In this document: positions 1 through 5,394 of the stretch, piece by piece
Numbering within the stretch: the first letter of the stretch is position 1
Layout: every line of letters begins with the position of its first letter
Assembly (NCBI GenBank): GCA_030642865.1
Contig: DAOWMW010000110.1
Coordinates: forward strand, 1 to 5,394
Direction: 5' to 3'
Origin: Desulfobacteraceae bacterium
GTDB lineage: Bacteria > Desulfobacterota > Desulfobacteria > Desulfobacterales > BuS5
DNA length: 5,394 bases
The notes under the pieces: generated by a model
Told to the model about the DNA's origin: nothing
Database searches by the model: none
The model's input: the letters and a program-made list of their open reading frames with translations, nothing else
Position numbers and translations under genes: made by a program

Positions 1-1
1 A

Positions 2-1909
2 ACCCTTGATGAGATAGTTGTTACAGCCACAAAAATGGAGAAGAAAATAAAGGATGTCCCTGCGTCTGTATATGTAATTACTGAAGAAGATATAAAACAG
101 ACAGATGCCAGGAATATTGAAGAGGTGCTGCAAAAAGTGCCAGGGGTTTTCACAGAGGACAAGTACCATGCAGACTATAATGTTATAAGTTTTCGCGGCG
201 TCGGTCTTCACACCCATGTGACACGGGGAATACTGGTTTTGGTTGACGGAATCCCGACAAATGAAGCTATGGGAAGGGTTGATTTTGAGGGTATAGACCT
301 GGAAAATGTAAAGAAAATAGAGGTACTCAAAGGGCCGGTATCCGCATTATATGGTCCCAATGGAATAACAGGGGTGATAAACATTATTACAAAGGATGCA
401 CCGGATAAATTTGAGTCGGAGATTAAGGCGTCAGCCGGTAGTTTTGATACACATAAGATAACCGCAAATGGAGGTGGCAGGATAGGGGAATTGGGACTCC
501 GTTTAAACGCTACCAATTATTTCGCTCACGGATACAGAAAACGCAACTCCTGCGAAACAAATAAGGTTAACGCCAAATTGGATACAGATCTCTATGAATA
601 CGGATATATTGTTTTTTCAATGGATTATATAACATCCAAAAAGGATGTCACAGGACCGCTTGATAAAGAACAATATGAGAGTCGTTCCAGGGAAAACACA
701 AAGGATTTTGCAGATAGCGATATAGATCTTGTGAGACTGGGGATCACCCATAAAAAGGCCTGGGGGGAAGATTTCGATCTAACAACGAATTTTTATTTAA
801 GAAACAAGGAGTCTGATGGGGGGTACCTGGATACCTTTACCAGTGAAGATGAATTAAACCTGTTCGGTGCAGAGATAAGATTACATAAGTCCCTTGATCT
901 TTTGGGCAGGAAAAATTCCCTGATTTCAGGAATCAGTGCTGACAGGGAAGAAGGTGATTCCAGGACATTTAATCTTGATGCTAATGGGAATAGGACAGAC
1001 TTAATAAAAGAGGGAAAGAGCAGCTATGAGATAATCGGCTGCTACATTCAAAATGATTATAATATCATTGATCCGTTGACGCTGACCTTGGGCGTAAGGT
1101 ACGATCATGTTAGTTACGATTGGAATGACCGTTTCCCGAGTGATGGCGATAGTTCGAATTCAACGTCAATCTCGGCATGGAGCCCGAAGTTCGGCCTGGC
1201 ATGCACACCGATAACAGATTTAACGCTCTTTGGAAATATCGGGAAAGGCTTTAATCCCCCTCAAATATCTCAGCTTTTCATTGGCGGCTACCAAACCACC
1301 CCAAACCCGAATCTTAAGCCGGAATATCTAACAAATTATGAGGTCGGCTTAAGGGGACATAATTTTGAAATACTGGATTATCAGATATCATTCTTCTGGA
1401 TGGATTTCAAAGATCAGATTCTTAAAGATGATGTGACAGGTAAATCTGAAAATGCAGGCGACACACGCCATAAGGGTATAGAAACAACAGTGGATTTAAA
1501 GCTTTGTGAAAGCCTGTCGTTATCAATCAACTATGCTTATTTGACGGCAAAATTTAACGACTACCCTGGTTATAACGGCAATCATTTAAGAAAAACACCG
1601 AAGCATCAGGCAGGAGCCGGGATAAGATATGCCAACCATTCGGGCCTTACGGCAAATGTTAGTTTAAAATGGATGGATGAATATTATATGGACAACGAGA
1701 ATGTCAATACATATAAGGGGCATTGTGTGGTAAATGCAAAACTTGCGTATAAATGGAAACGATATTTCACCTCATTAAGCATAAACAACCTCTTTGACAC
1801 AAAATATGCAACCTGGACGTCTGCTGACTATAAAAAAGGAGTATGGACGGAATCGTATTATCCGGGATGGCCCTTTAATGTCATTTTTACGGTTGGGACA
1901 AGATTTTGA
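2..1909 (+). CDS. TonB-dependent outer-membrane receptor (5'-truncated by window edge)
   Basis: An outer-membrane beta-barrel for active uptake of a large or scarce ligand (siderophore, metal chelate or cobamide type), energised by TonB-ExbBD. The frame is open from base 2. The residues encoded at 8-31 (DEIVVTAT) form a TonB box, so the signal peptide and true start lie upstream, and the ATG at 35 is internal. The plug follows: VYVITEEDI, then FRGVG, LVDGIP and the family signature IEVLKGPVSALYGP leading into GVINIITK (about 317-394). The barrel fills the rest and includes GKGFNPPQ followed by NPNLKPEY (about 1240-1330), typical of the FecA/CirA/BtuB class. It ends in INNLFDTKYATW and a terminal Phe (VGTRF), the usual signal for barrel insertion. 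635 residues are visible, so the gene is nearly complete. The ligand cannot be assigned. Its stop overlaps or closely abuts the next gene, indicating one operon. Five cysteines in the barrel are mildly unusual. Confidence 0.95.
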   Translation, partial: TLDEIVVTATKMEKKIKDVPASVYVITEEDIKQTDARNIEEVLQKVPGVFTEDKYHADYNVISFRGVGLHTHVTRGILVLVDGIPTNEAMGRVDFEGIDLENVKKIEVLKGPVSALYGPNGITGVINIITKDAPDKFESEIKASAGSFDTHKITANGGGRIGELGLRLNATNYFAHGYRKRNSCETNKVNAKLDTDLYEYGYIVFSMDYITSKKDVTGPLDKEQYESRSRENTKDFADSDIDLVRLGITHKKAWGEDFDLTTNFYLRNKESDGGYLDTFTSEDELNLFGAEIRLHKSLDLLGRKNSLISGISADREEGDSRTFNLDANGNRTDLIKEGKSSYEIIGCYIQNDYNIIDPLTLTLGVRYDHVSYDWNDRFPSDGDSSNSTSISAWSPKFGLACTPITDLTLFGNIGKGFNPPQISQLFIGGYQTTPNPNLKPEYLTNYEVGLRGHNFEILDYQISFFWMDFKDQILKDDVTGKSENAGDTRHKGIETTVDLKLCESLSLSINYAYLTAKFNDYPGYNGNHLRKTPKHQAGAGIRYANHSGLTANVSLKWMDEYYMDNENVNTYKGHCVVNAKLAYKWKRYFTSLSINNLFDTKYATWTSADYKKGVWTESYYPGWPFNVIFTVGTRF

Positions 1910-1926
1910 AAAAGAGTTATTTTAAT

Positions 1927-2916
1927 ATGAGATTGAAAGATAGAATTTTAATTGCAATTTTTCTGCTCTTTTTTGCCGAAGGGGCATCTGCTTCCGAGAA
2001 CATCTGGCTGTCTAATACCCCACCGAAAAAGATATCCAAAAAGATACGTCATGGAATGCATGGCGTATCTTTTATAAAAGGAAACGACGGAAGAGAAAAA
2101 AAAATCCTCTGGATAAGGTCGGGCAGTTTTCCTGTTGAATCACAATATGCTAATTGTACAAACACAAAAAATCCGGTTATTTTTGTGTGTTCTCCTGATG
2201 GAAAATTAATAAAAGGTAATGTTTCACATGGCCTGTGGGGTCATGTACTTACCTTTGAGGGAAATATGGAGGGATTCTACAACGTCTATCTTTTTGAAAG
2301 ATTTGTTGAGGAAGAAACATTAAATATCGTGGTTGCAAAAGCGGAGGTGCTCTCCCACAAATGTTCAAACGGACATGCTGGAATGCGAAAAAAAATGCTT
2401 CATAGAACCTTTAACGAGGAGATTCCTTTTGAGATCGTCAGGGAAAGAATTCCCGGAGAGGATTTCCACACCTTCTTGTCATCCGGGGATGATGTGACTT
2501 TTAAAGTGCTCCTTAAAGGAGCGCCCCTGGAATATTCAAAGGTAATGCTGAGCACTCAAAAAAGATGGGTTAATAATTTAAAAACAGACATAAATGGTGG
2601 GGCTGCTTTTCAGCTTGTCGGAGATTATTACCCAAGGTTCAAAGAGATAAATAAAAGGAATATCCATAATTTTTTAGTGACAGCAGAGTATACTGTAAAA
2701 AAAAGCGGCAGTTACCAAGGGATACCTTATGAACGGATTCATTATGCAGGGACATTGGGAGGCTCCTACATACCCTCAAAAACCATGTATACATCATATC
2801 TCTACGGCCTTATTTTATTGATATTTGTTATGCCGGCAGTGGCTACTCTTATATATTTTTATAGAGAGCATCGTAAAAGACCATATAAGGAGTATGCTTT
2901 CCGTGAAAAAGATTAG
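1927..2916 (+). CDS. Secreted, C-terminally membrane-anchored His/Cys/Met-containing protein, DUF4198-like
   Basis: Function unknown. The 329-residue product has a signal peptide (MRLKDR, then a hydrophobic core, with probable cleavage after ASA at residue 22). A periplasmic region follows, then one membrane helix at about 292-311 and a basic tail (REHRKRPYK), giving a periplasmic domain anchored by its C-terminus. Residues about 188-275 read like a DUF4198 or carboxypeptidase-regulatory beta domain: a GAPLEYSKV strand, then TDINGGAAFQL, then a strand ending in HYAGTLGGSYIP. DUF4198 proteins are known beside TonB receptors and metal uptake genes. Possible metal ligands are HGMHG (H42, H45), C77, C88, H101, H106 and HKCSNGHAGM (H144, C146, H150, M153). 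I chose ATG 1927 because it gives a normal-length signal peptide with a purine-rich AAAGAG 10 bases upstream. TTG 1906, overlapping the receptor's stop, is a real alternative adding 7 residues. The family call is tentative; the topology is well supported. Confidence 0.8.
   Translation: MRLKDRILIAIFLLFFAEGASASENIWLSNTPPKKISKKIRHGMHGVSFIKGNDGREKKILWIRSGSFPVESQYANCTNTKNPVIFVCSPDGKLIKGNVSHGLWGHVLTFEGNMEGFYNVYLFERFVEEETLNIVVAKAEVLSHKCSNGHAGMRKKMLHRTFNEEIPFEIVRERIPGEDFHTFLSSGDDVTFKVLLKGAPLEYSKVMLSTQKRWVNNLKTDINGGAAFQLVGDYYPRFKEINKRNIHNFLVTAEYTVKKSGSYQGIPYERIHYAGTLGGSYIPSKTMYTSYLYGLILLIFVMPAVATLIYFYREHRKRPYKEYAFREKD
2039..2073 (+). repeat. Strong intragenic inverted repeat (15-bp stem, 5-nt loop)
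   Basis: Arm 2039-2053 (AAAAGATACGTCATG) pairs with arm 2059-2073 (CATGGCGTATCTTTT) across the loop GAATG. Only one position is not Watson-Crick (2049 with 2063), and it becomes a U-G wobble in RNA. The hairpin lies about 110 bases into the second gene and encodes the region around its HGMHG motif. The A-tract before and the T-tract within the distal arm resemble an intrinsic terminator or attenuator. Function is not established. Confidence 0.7.
2887..2892 (+). promoter_or_regulatory. Ribosome binding site deciding the polyferredoxin start
   Basis: AAGGAG lies inside the 3' end of the preceding gene. It is 10 bases from GTG 2903 and only 1 base from ATG 2894, which is too close to serve. This favours the GTG start, giving MKKIRAF as the N-terminus, and suggests coupled translation with the upstream gene. 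Confidence 0.6.
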
Positions 2917-3889
2917 AGCTTTCATTAATAATTCCAATATCAGCAAGTTCAGATTTTACTTTCAAATAGCGGCGTTTGTCTTGTTTGTTTATGGGGGATA
3001 TTTCTATGTCACCATTAGTGAAAAGCTTCCCACCTTTGCCTGCCCATTTAACAAAGGCAGCGGCGGCACGTGTTATCTTATGCCTTTACAACATCAGCTT
3101 CATATGACATGGAGCAGGTTTATCGGCCCAGGCGGGATCCATCTCCTTAAGGGTTTTCTTGTTTTTGCATGTTTCGGCCTTGTTTTTAGTAAGGCATGGT
3201 GCGGCTATCTCTGCCCTCTTGGAACAATTCAGGACTGGATTACAAAGCTGAGAAAAGTTTTGCATATTCGTTTTTCTAAATATGGTGAAACAACCTTTAA
3301 AGGTCTAAAAAAGATCAAATATATCCTTTTGTTTCTCCTGATTATTATCCCTCTCGGTGTAAGTAATTCCTTGCTATGGCTGCCCAAATTTTCTCATGAT
3401 ATATTTCCTCCCTTTTGCAAAATATGTCCAGGAAGGATTGTACTACCTCTTTTTACAGGTGATACTTCACAGATATATATAGATTTCAGCACAAAAACAG
3501 CCATGACCATGACAGCTCTCGGGATGATTGTTACCGGAATTTTTTTTACAGGCTCGTTTTTCAAGAAAAGATTTTTTTGCCTTTTTTGTCCCATGAGCGC
3601 ACTTTTGTATATATTTTCGAAAGTTGCTATCCTGAGGCTGAACAAGAACGTGGCAAAATGTACAAGATGCGGTAACTGCTACAGAGTATGTGACGTGGGG
3701 ATAAAGGAGATAGCAGATGATGTTATAAACAAAAATATTGTCAAAGATGACTGTATGCTATGTCTTAAATGTGTGGAGGCCTGTCCGGAGGAAGGATGCC
3801 TTGAGGTATCCTTTTTTAATATACCTGTTTTTATGTCTACTGAAACGGGGTTTTTCAAGAGATACTGCCTTAGGAACGAAATAAAGTGA
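2903..3889 (+). CDS. NapH/NosR-type membrane polyferredoxin (4Fe-4S binding, Fer4_5-like)
   Basis: Membrane electron-transfer protein of 328 residues. Helices are predicted at about 17-37, 79-96, 138-154 and 198-218. Basic loops (KLRKVLHIRFSK...KKIK; FFKKR) place both termini in the cytoplasm. CGYLCPLG (C100, C104) and CLFCP (C226, C229) are the paired motifs of the NapH/NosR/CcoG-like family. CPF...TC (C47, C57) and CKICPGR (C172, C175) fall on the periplasmic side. The cytoplasmic C-terminus carries two [4Fe-4S] motifs: CTRCGNCYRVCD (C253, 256, 259, 263) and CMLCLKCVEACP (C284, 287, 290, 294). Family members move electrons between the quinone pool or cytoplasm and periplasmic partners. There is no FMN-binding domain, unlike full NosR. 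The open frame reaches back to 2825, but AAGGAG at 2887-2892 sits 10 bases before GTG 2903 and only 1 base before ATG 2894, so GTG is preferred. It overlaps the previous gene by 14 bases. The electron partner is unknown; neighbours suggest the anchored periplasmic protein and the downstream Fe-S protein. Confidence 0.9.
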   Translation: MKKIRAFINNSNISKFRFYFQIAAFVLFVYGGYFYVTISEKLPTFACPFNKGSGGTCYLMPLQHQLHMTWSRFIGPGGIHLLKGFLVFACFGLVFSKAWCGYLCPLGTIQDWITKLRKVLHIRFSKYGETTFKGLKKIKYILLFLLIIIPLGVSNSLLWLPKFSHDIFPPFCKICPGRIVLPLFTGDTSQIYIDFSTKTAMTMTALGMIVTGIFFTGSFFKKRFFCLFCPMSALLYIFSKVAILRLNKNVAKCTRCGNCYRVCDVGIKEIADDVINKNIVKDDCMLCLKCVEACPEEGCLEVSFFNIPVFMSTETGFFKRYCLRNEIK

Positions 3890-5121
3890 TGAATGAAAAG
3901 GCTAAAATTCGCCTGATAATCGAGGTGAAAAAGAGTTTAAAAGAAATCATGGATGATTTTTCTGACGTTCCTGAAGAGATGGGGTATTTTTATGAAAGGT
4001 TTAGAGCGTTTTTTGAAGAAACACCTAATAATGGTAAAAAGGTTATTGCTACAATGTGTATCCATGTGCCGGTGGAGCTGATATATGCTGTTGGAGCAAT
4101 ACCGTTAAGGGTCTGCTCGGGCGCCCGTTCAATGGCTGAAATAGGCGAAGAGTTTTTTCCTGCAAAAGCCTGTCCGCTAATAAAGTCAACATTCGGGGCT
4201 CTTTATTTAAATATTTTTCCAATGGCTGCAGCGCCTGCAATGATAATAAACCCTACCACCTGCGATCATAAGAAAAAAATTGGAGAGATGGCTGAAGATA
4301 TTGACAGTTGTTTCTACACACTTGAGCTTCCACCTACAAAAGAGACGGAAGAGGCGAGGTTTTACTGGCACATGGTAGTAAAAAAGCTGGCCAAAGAACT
4401 GGAAAGAGTTACAGGACAAAGGCTGACAAGGAAAAAATTAAAAGCAGCCATAGGTATAGTGAGTCTTGCTCAAGCCCAATTAAGACGTCTTTATAACATC
4501 AGGAAGGGGAACCCTGTTATCTGGGGTAATAATGCTATTCTTGTAGCAAACGCATATTTTTTCGATGACATAGCGAACTGGACAGACAGGCTCTCAAGGC
4601 TTAATGACGAACTGGAAGATAGAGCGAGGCGGAATCAGTATGTCGTTGGGCAAGAGGCTCCAAGGATACTCCTTGCAGGCTCGCCTTCTATATTCCCGAA
4701 TATGACGCTTCCTGTAATGATAGAACAAATGGGCGGAATCGTTGTGGCTGAGGAGTTTTGTTCATCAAGCCGTTCCCTTTATGATATGGTCGCTGTGGAT
4801 GAATGGTCCCTGTATGACATGATCCCTGCCATAGCAGACCGATATCTCAAGCCTGGCATATGCCCCTGCTTTACGCCAAACATTGATAGAAAACGGAGAT
4901 TACTGAATATCGCTGGAGATTTTTGTATAGACGGTGTAATATATAATTCATTTGCAGGATGTCAGCTTTACCAGATGGAATCAAGACATGTCGAAAAAAT
5001 CCTTGAGCAAAACGGGATACCAATGCTGTATCTCGAAACCGACTATACTTCGGATAACACAGGTCAGCTCACTACAAGGCTTCAAGCGTTTATGGAATTA
5101 TTACAAGATCAAAAAAGTTGA
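3889..5121 (+). CDS. 2-hydroxyacyl-CoA dehydratase superfamily Fe-S protein, double-cubane-cluster (YjiM/DCCP) type
   Basis: Cytoplasmic Fe-S protein of 410 residues in the BcrC/BadD/HgdB superfamily. The C-terminus (VEKILEQNGIPMLYLETDY, then GQLTTRLQAFMELL) is diagnostic. Ten cysteines are present: C57 (in MCIHVP), C76 (VCSGA), C95 (ACPLIKSTFG), C125 (TTCDHKKK), C141, C291 (EEFCSS), C325 and C327 (GICPCFTPN), C346 and C358 (AGCQLYQMES). The CPLIKS, TTCDxKKK, CxCxxPN and C-x4-ES blocks match, from memory, E. coli YjiM-like proteins. These are related to the characterised double-cubane [8Fe-9S] proteins, homodimers that reduce small molecules with electrons from an ATP-dependent activator. HgdB/HadC-type dehydratases instead need a second related subunit, and none is present here. 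No activator ATPase is in the window. ATG 3889 overlaps the upstream TGA by one base (TGATG); GTG 3886 is the alternative, and AGGAA at 3872-3876 could serve either. Superfamily is certain, subtype likely, substrate unknown. Confidence 0.9.
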   Translation: MNEKAKIRLIIEVKKSLKEIMDDFSDVPEEMGYFYERFRAFFEETPNNGKKVIATMCIHVPVELIYAVGAIPLRVCSGARSMAEIGEEFFPAKACPLIKSTFGALYLNIFPMAAAPAMIINPTTCDHKKKIGEMAEDIDSCFYTLELPPTKETEEARFYWHMVVKKLAKELERVTGQRLTRKKLKAAIGIVSLAQAQLRRLYNIRKGNPVIWGNNAILVANAYFFDDIANWTDRLSRLNDELEDRARRNQYVVGQEAPRILLAGSPSIFPNMTLPVMIEQMGGIVVAEEFCSSSRSLYDMVAVDEWSLYDMIPAIADRYLKPGICPCFTPNIDRKRRLLNIAGDFCIDGVIYNSFAGCQLYQMESRHVEKILEQNGIPMLYLETDYTSDNTGQLTTRLQAFMELLQDQKS

Positions 5122-5137
5122 CCGCTATATAGCCGGG

Positions 5138-5166
5138 TTGTTTTCTGTTGTCAGTGATTTTTTAAT
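5138..5166 (+). promoter_or_regulatory. Weak candidate sigma-70 promoter for cydA
   Basis: TTGTTT (5138-5143) is separated by 17 bases from TTTAAT (5161-5166). The -10 matches the consensus at 5 of 6 positions and the -35 only at its TTG core. It would give a leader of roughly 40 bases before cydA. In AT-rich DNA such matches arise easily by chance. I found no FNR-like or other operator nearby. Confidence 0.25.
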
Positions 5167-5202
5167 CTATAGACCGTCAAATCAATTTATTACCATTCAA
5201 AA

Positions 5203-5209
5203 AGAGGAG
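5203..5209 (+). promoter_or_regulatory. Ribosome binding site of cydA
   Basis: AGAGGAG, with its GGAG core at 5206-5209, lies 4 bases before ATG 5214 and 7 bases before ATG 5217. Spacing slightly favours the second ATG. The first gives the same distance to the conserved His as in known CydA proteins. Confidence 0.7.
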
Positions 5210-5213
5210 AATA

Positions 5214-5394
5214 ATGATGGATGTTGTATTGCTTTCGCGACTACAGTTTGCAATCGCCACCATGTTTCATTTTTTATTTGTTCCCTTAACACTTGGCCTT
5301 TCATTTGTAATTGCCTATATGGAGACCAAATACGTAACCACAGGGGATGACACCTATCTTGCAATGACCAAATTCTGGGGCAAGCTCTTTTTGT
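5214..5394 (+). CDS. cydA: Cytochrome bd quinol oxidase subunit I, N-terminal part (runs off window)
   Basis: Membrane subunit of the cytochrome bd terminal oxidase, which oxidises quinol and reduces O2 to water. It has high oxygen affinity and is often an oxygen-scavenging defence in anaerobes. The 60 visible codons begin [20 protein letters not shown] and continue through [17 protein letters not shown] to [10 protein letters not shown], a near-textbook CydA N-terminus. His19 falls at the position of the E. coli CydA heme ligand His19. The first membrane helix covers roughly residues 12-36. The gene begins 92 bases after the Fe-S protein gene on the same strand, a wider gap than any in the upstream cassette, so it may be a separate transcription unit, probably with cydB beyond the window. 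ATG 5217 is an equally possible start. The identification is secure despite truncation. Confidence 0.95.
   Translation, partial: MMDVVLLSRLQFAIATMFHFLFVPLTLGLSFVIAYMETKYVTTGDDTYLAMTKFWGKLFL

Noticed and set aside
35..37. ATG as the start of the TonB receptor
   Set aside because: The same frame upstream (8-31) encodes a TonB box, which must follow a signal peptide, so this ATG is internal and the gene begins outside the window.
208..516. Minus-strand open frame inside the receptor gene
   Set aside because: Antisense shadow of the plug-coding region with no ribosome binding site or recognisable motif. The same applies to minus-strand frames at 3394-3645, 4049-4240 and 4207-4419.
1843..1878. 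AAGGA-like sequence and ATG starting an 11-codon reading frame at the end of the receptor gene
   Set aside because: It stops at 1876-1878, before the next gene, and encodes nothing recognisable; spacing to the ATG is too short.
2825..2902. N-terminal extension of the polyferredoxin back to 2825
   Set aside because: It lies wholly within the preceding gene, is out of keeping with the family's short cytoplasmic N-terminus, and the ribosome binding site at 2887-2892 fits GTG 2903.
4118..4127. Perfect GC-only palindrome CGGGCGCCCG
   Set aside because: Only 10 bp, within the codons of the Fe-S protein's CSGARS segment, with no partner copies; best treated as chance.
5124..5133. Palindrome GCTATATAGC just after the Fe-S protein stop, considered as terminator or operator
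   Set aside because: No loop, no following T-run, and no second copy or known consensus. It is too short to call.
5172..5185. FNR-like site upstream of cydA
   Set aside because: Only one ATCAA half-site (5181-5185) is present; the partner TTGAT is missing at the required spacing.
4952..5350. Open frame overlapping the Fe-S protein end and the cydA start
   Set aside because: It is in a different frame from two confidently identified genes and its protein has no recognisable features.

Overview
The window looks like chromosomal DNA from an AT-rich (about 40% G+C by eye), Gram-negative, probably anaerobic or microaerotolerant bacterium. A TonB-dependent outer-membrane receptor shows there is an outer membrane. 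A membrane polyferredoxin, an oxygen-sensitive type of Fe-S enzyme and a cytochrome bd oxidase together fit a Desulfobacterota-like or similar anaerobe. That placement is inferred from gene content only. All genes are on the + strand and the window is densely coded.

Layout: (1) 2-1909, a TonB-dependent receptor whose start lies upstream of the window; its TonB box is still visible at the left edge. (2) about 1927-2916, a secreted protein held by a C-terminal membrane anchor, rich in His, Cys and Met, with a DUF4198-like or carboxypeptidase-regulatory-like beta domain. (3) 2903-3889, a NapH/NosR-type membrane polyferredoxin with four predicted membrane helices, CxxCP-type motifs and two [4Fe-4S] ferredoxin motifs. 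(4) 3889-5121, a protein of the 2-hydroxyacyl-CoA dehydratase / benzoyl-CoA reductase superfamily whose cysteine pattern resembles the single-subunit double-cubane cluster proteins (E. coli YjiM type) rather than the two-subunit dehydratases. (5) a 92-base gap, then the first 60 codons of cydA, running off the right edge.

Genes 1-4 are packed with overlapping or nearly overlapping stops and starts, so they are very probably one co-translated unit. Read together they span the cell envelope: an outer-membrane importer, a periplasmic domain with potential metal ligands, a transmembrane electron-transfer protein, and a cytoplasmic Fe-S protein of a family that does ATP-driven low-potential reduction. 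The combination suggests uptake of a ligand, such as a metal chelate, coupled to redox chemistry. The substrate is not identifiable from sequence, and the coupling is a hypothesis. The ATPase activator that such Fe-S proteins normally need is not in the window. The downstream cydA may have its own promoter, but no convincing terminator separates it from the cassette.

No tRNA, rRNA, CRISPR array, insertion sequence or attachment site was seen. One strong 15-bp inverted repeat lies inside the second gene.
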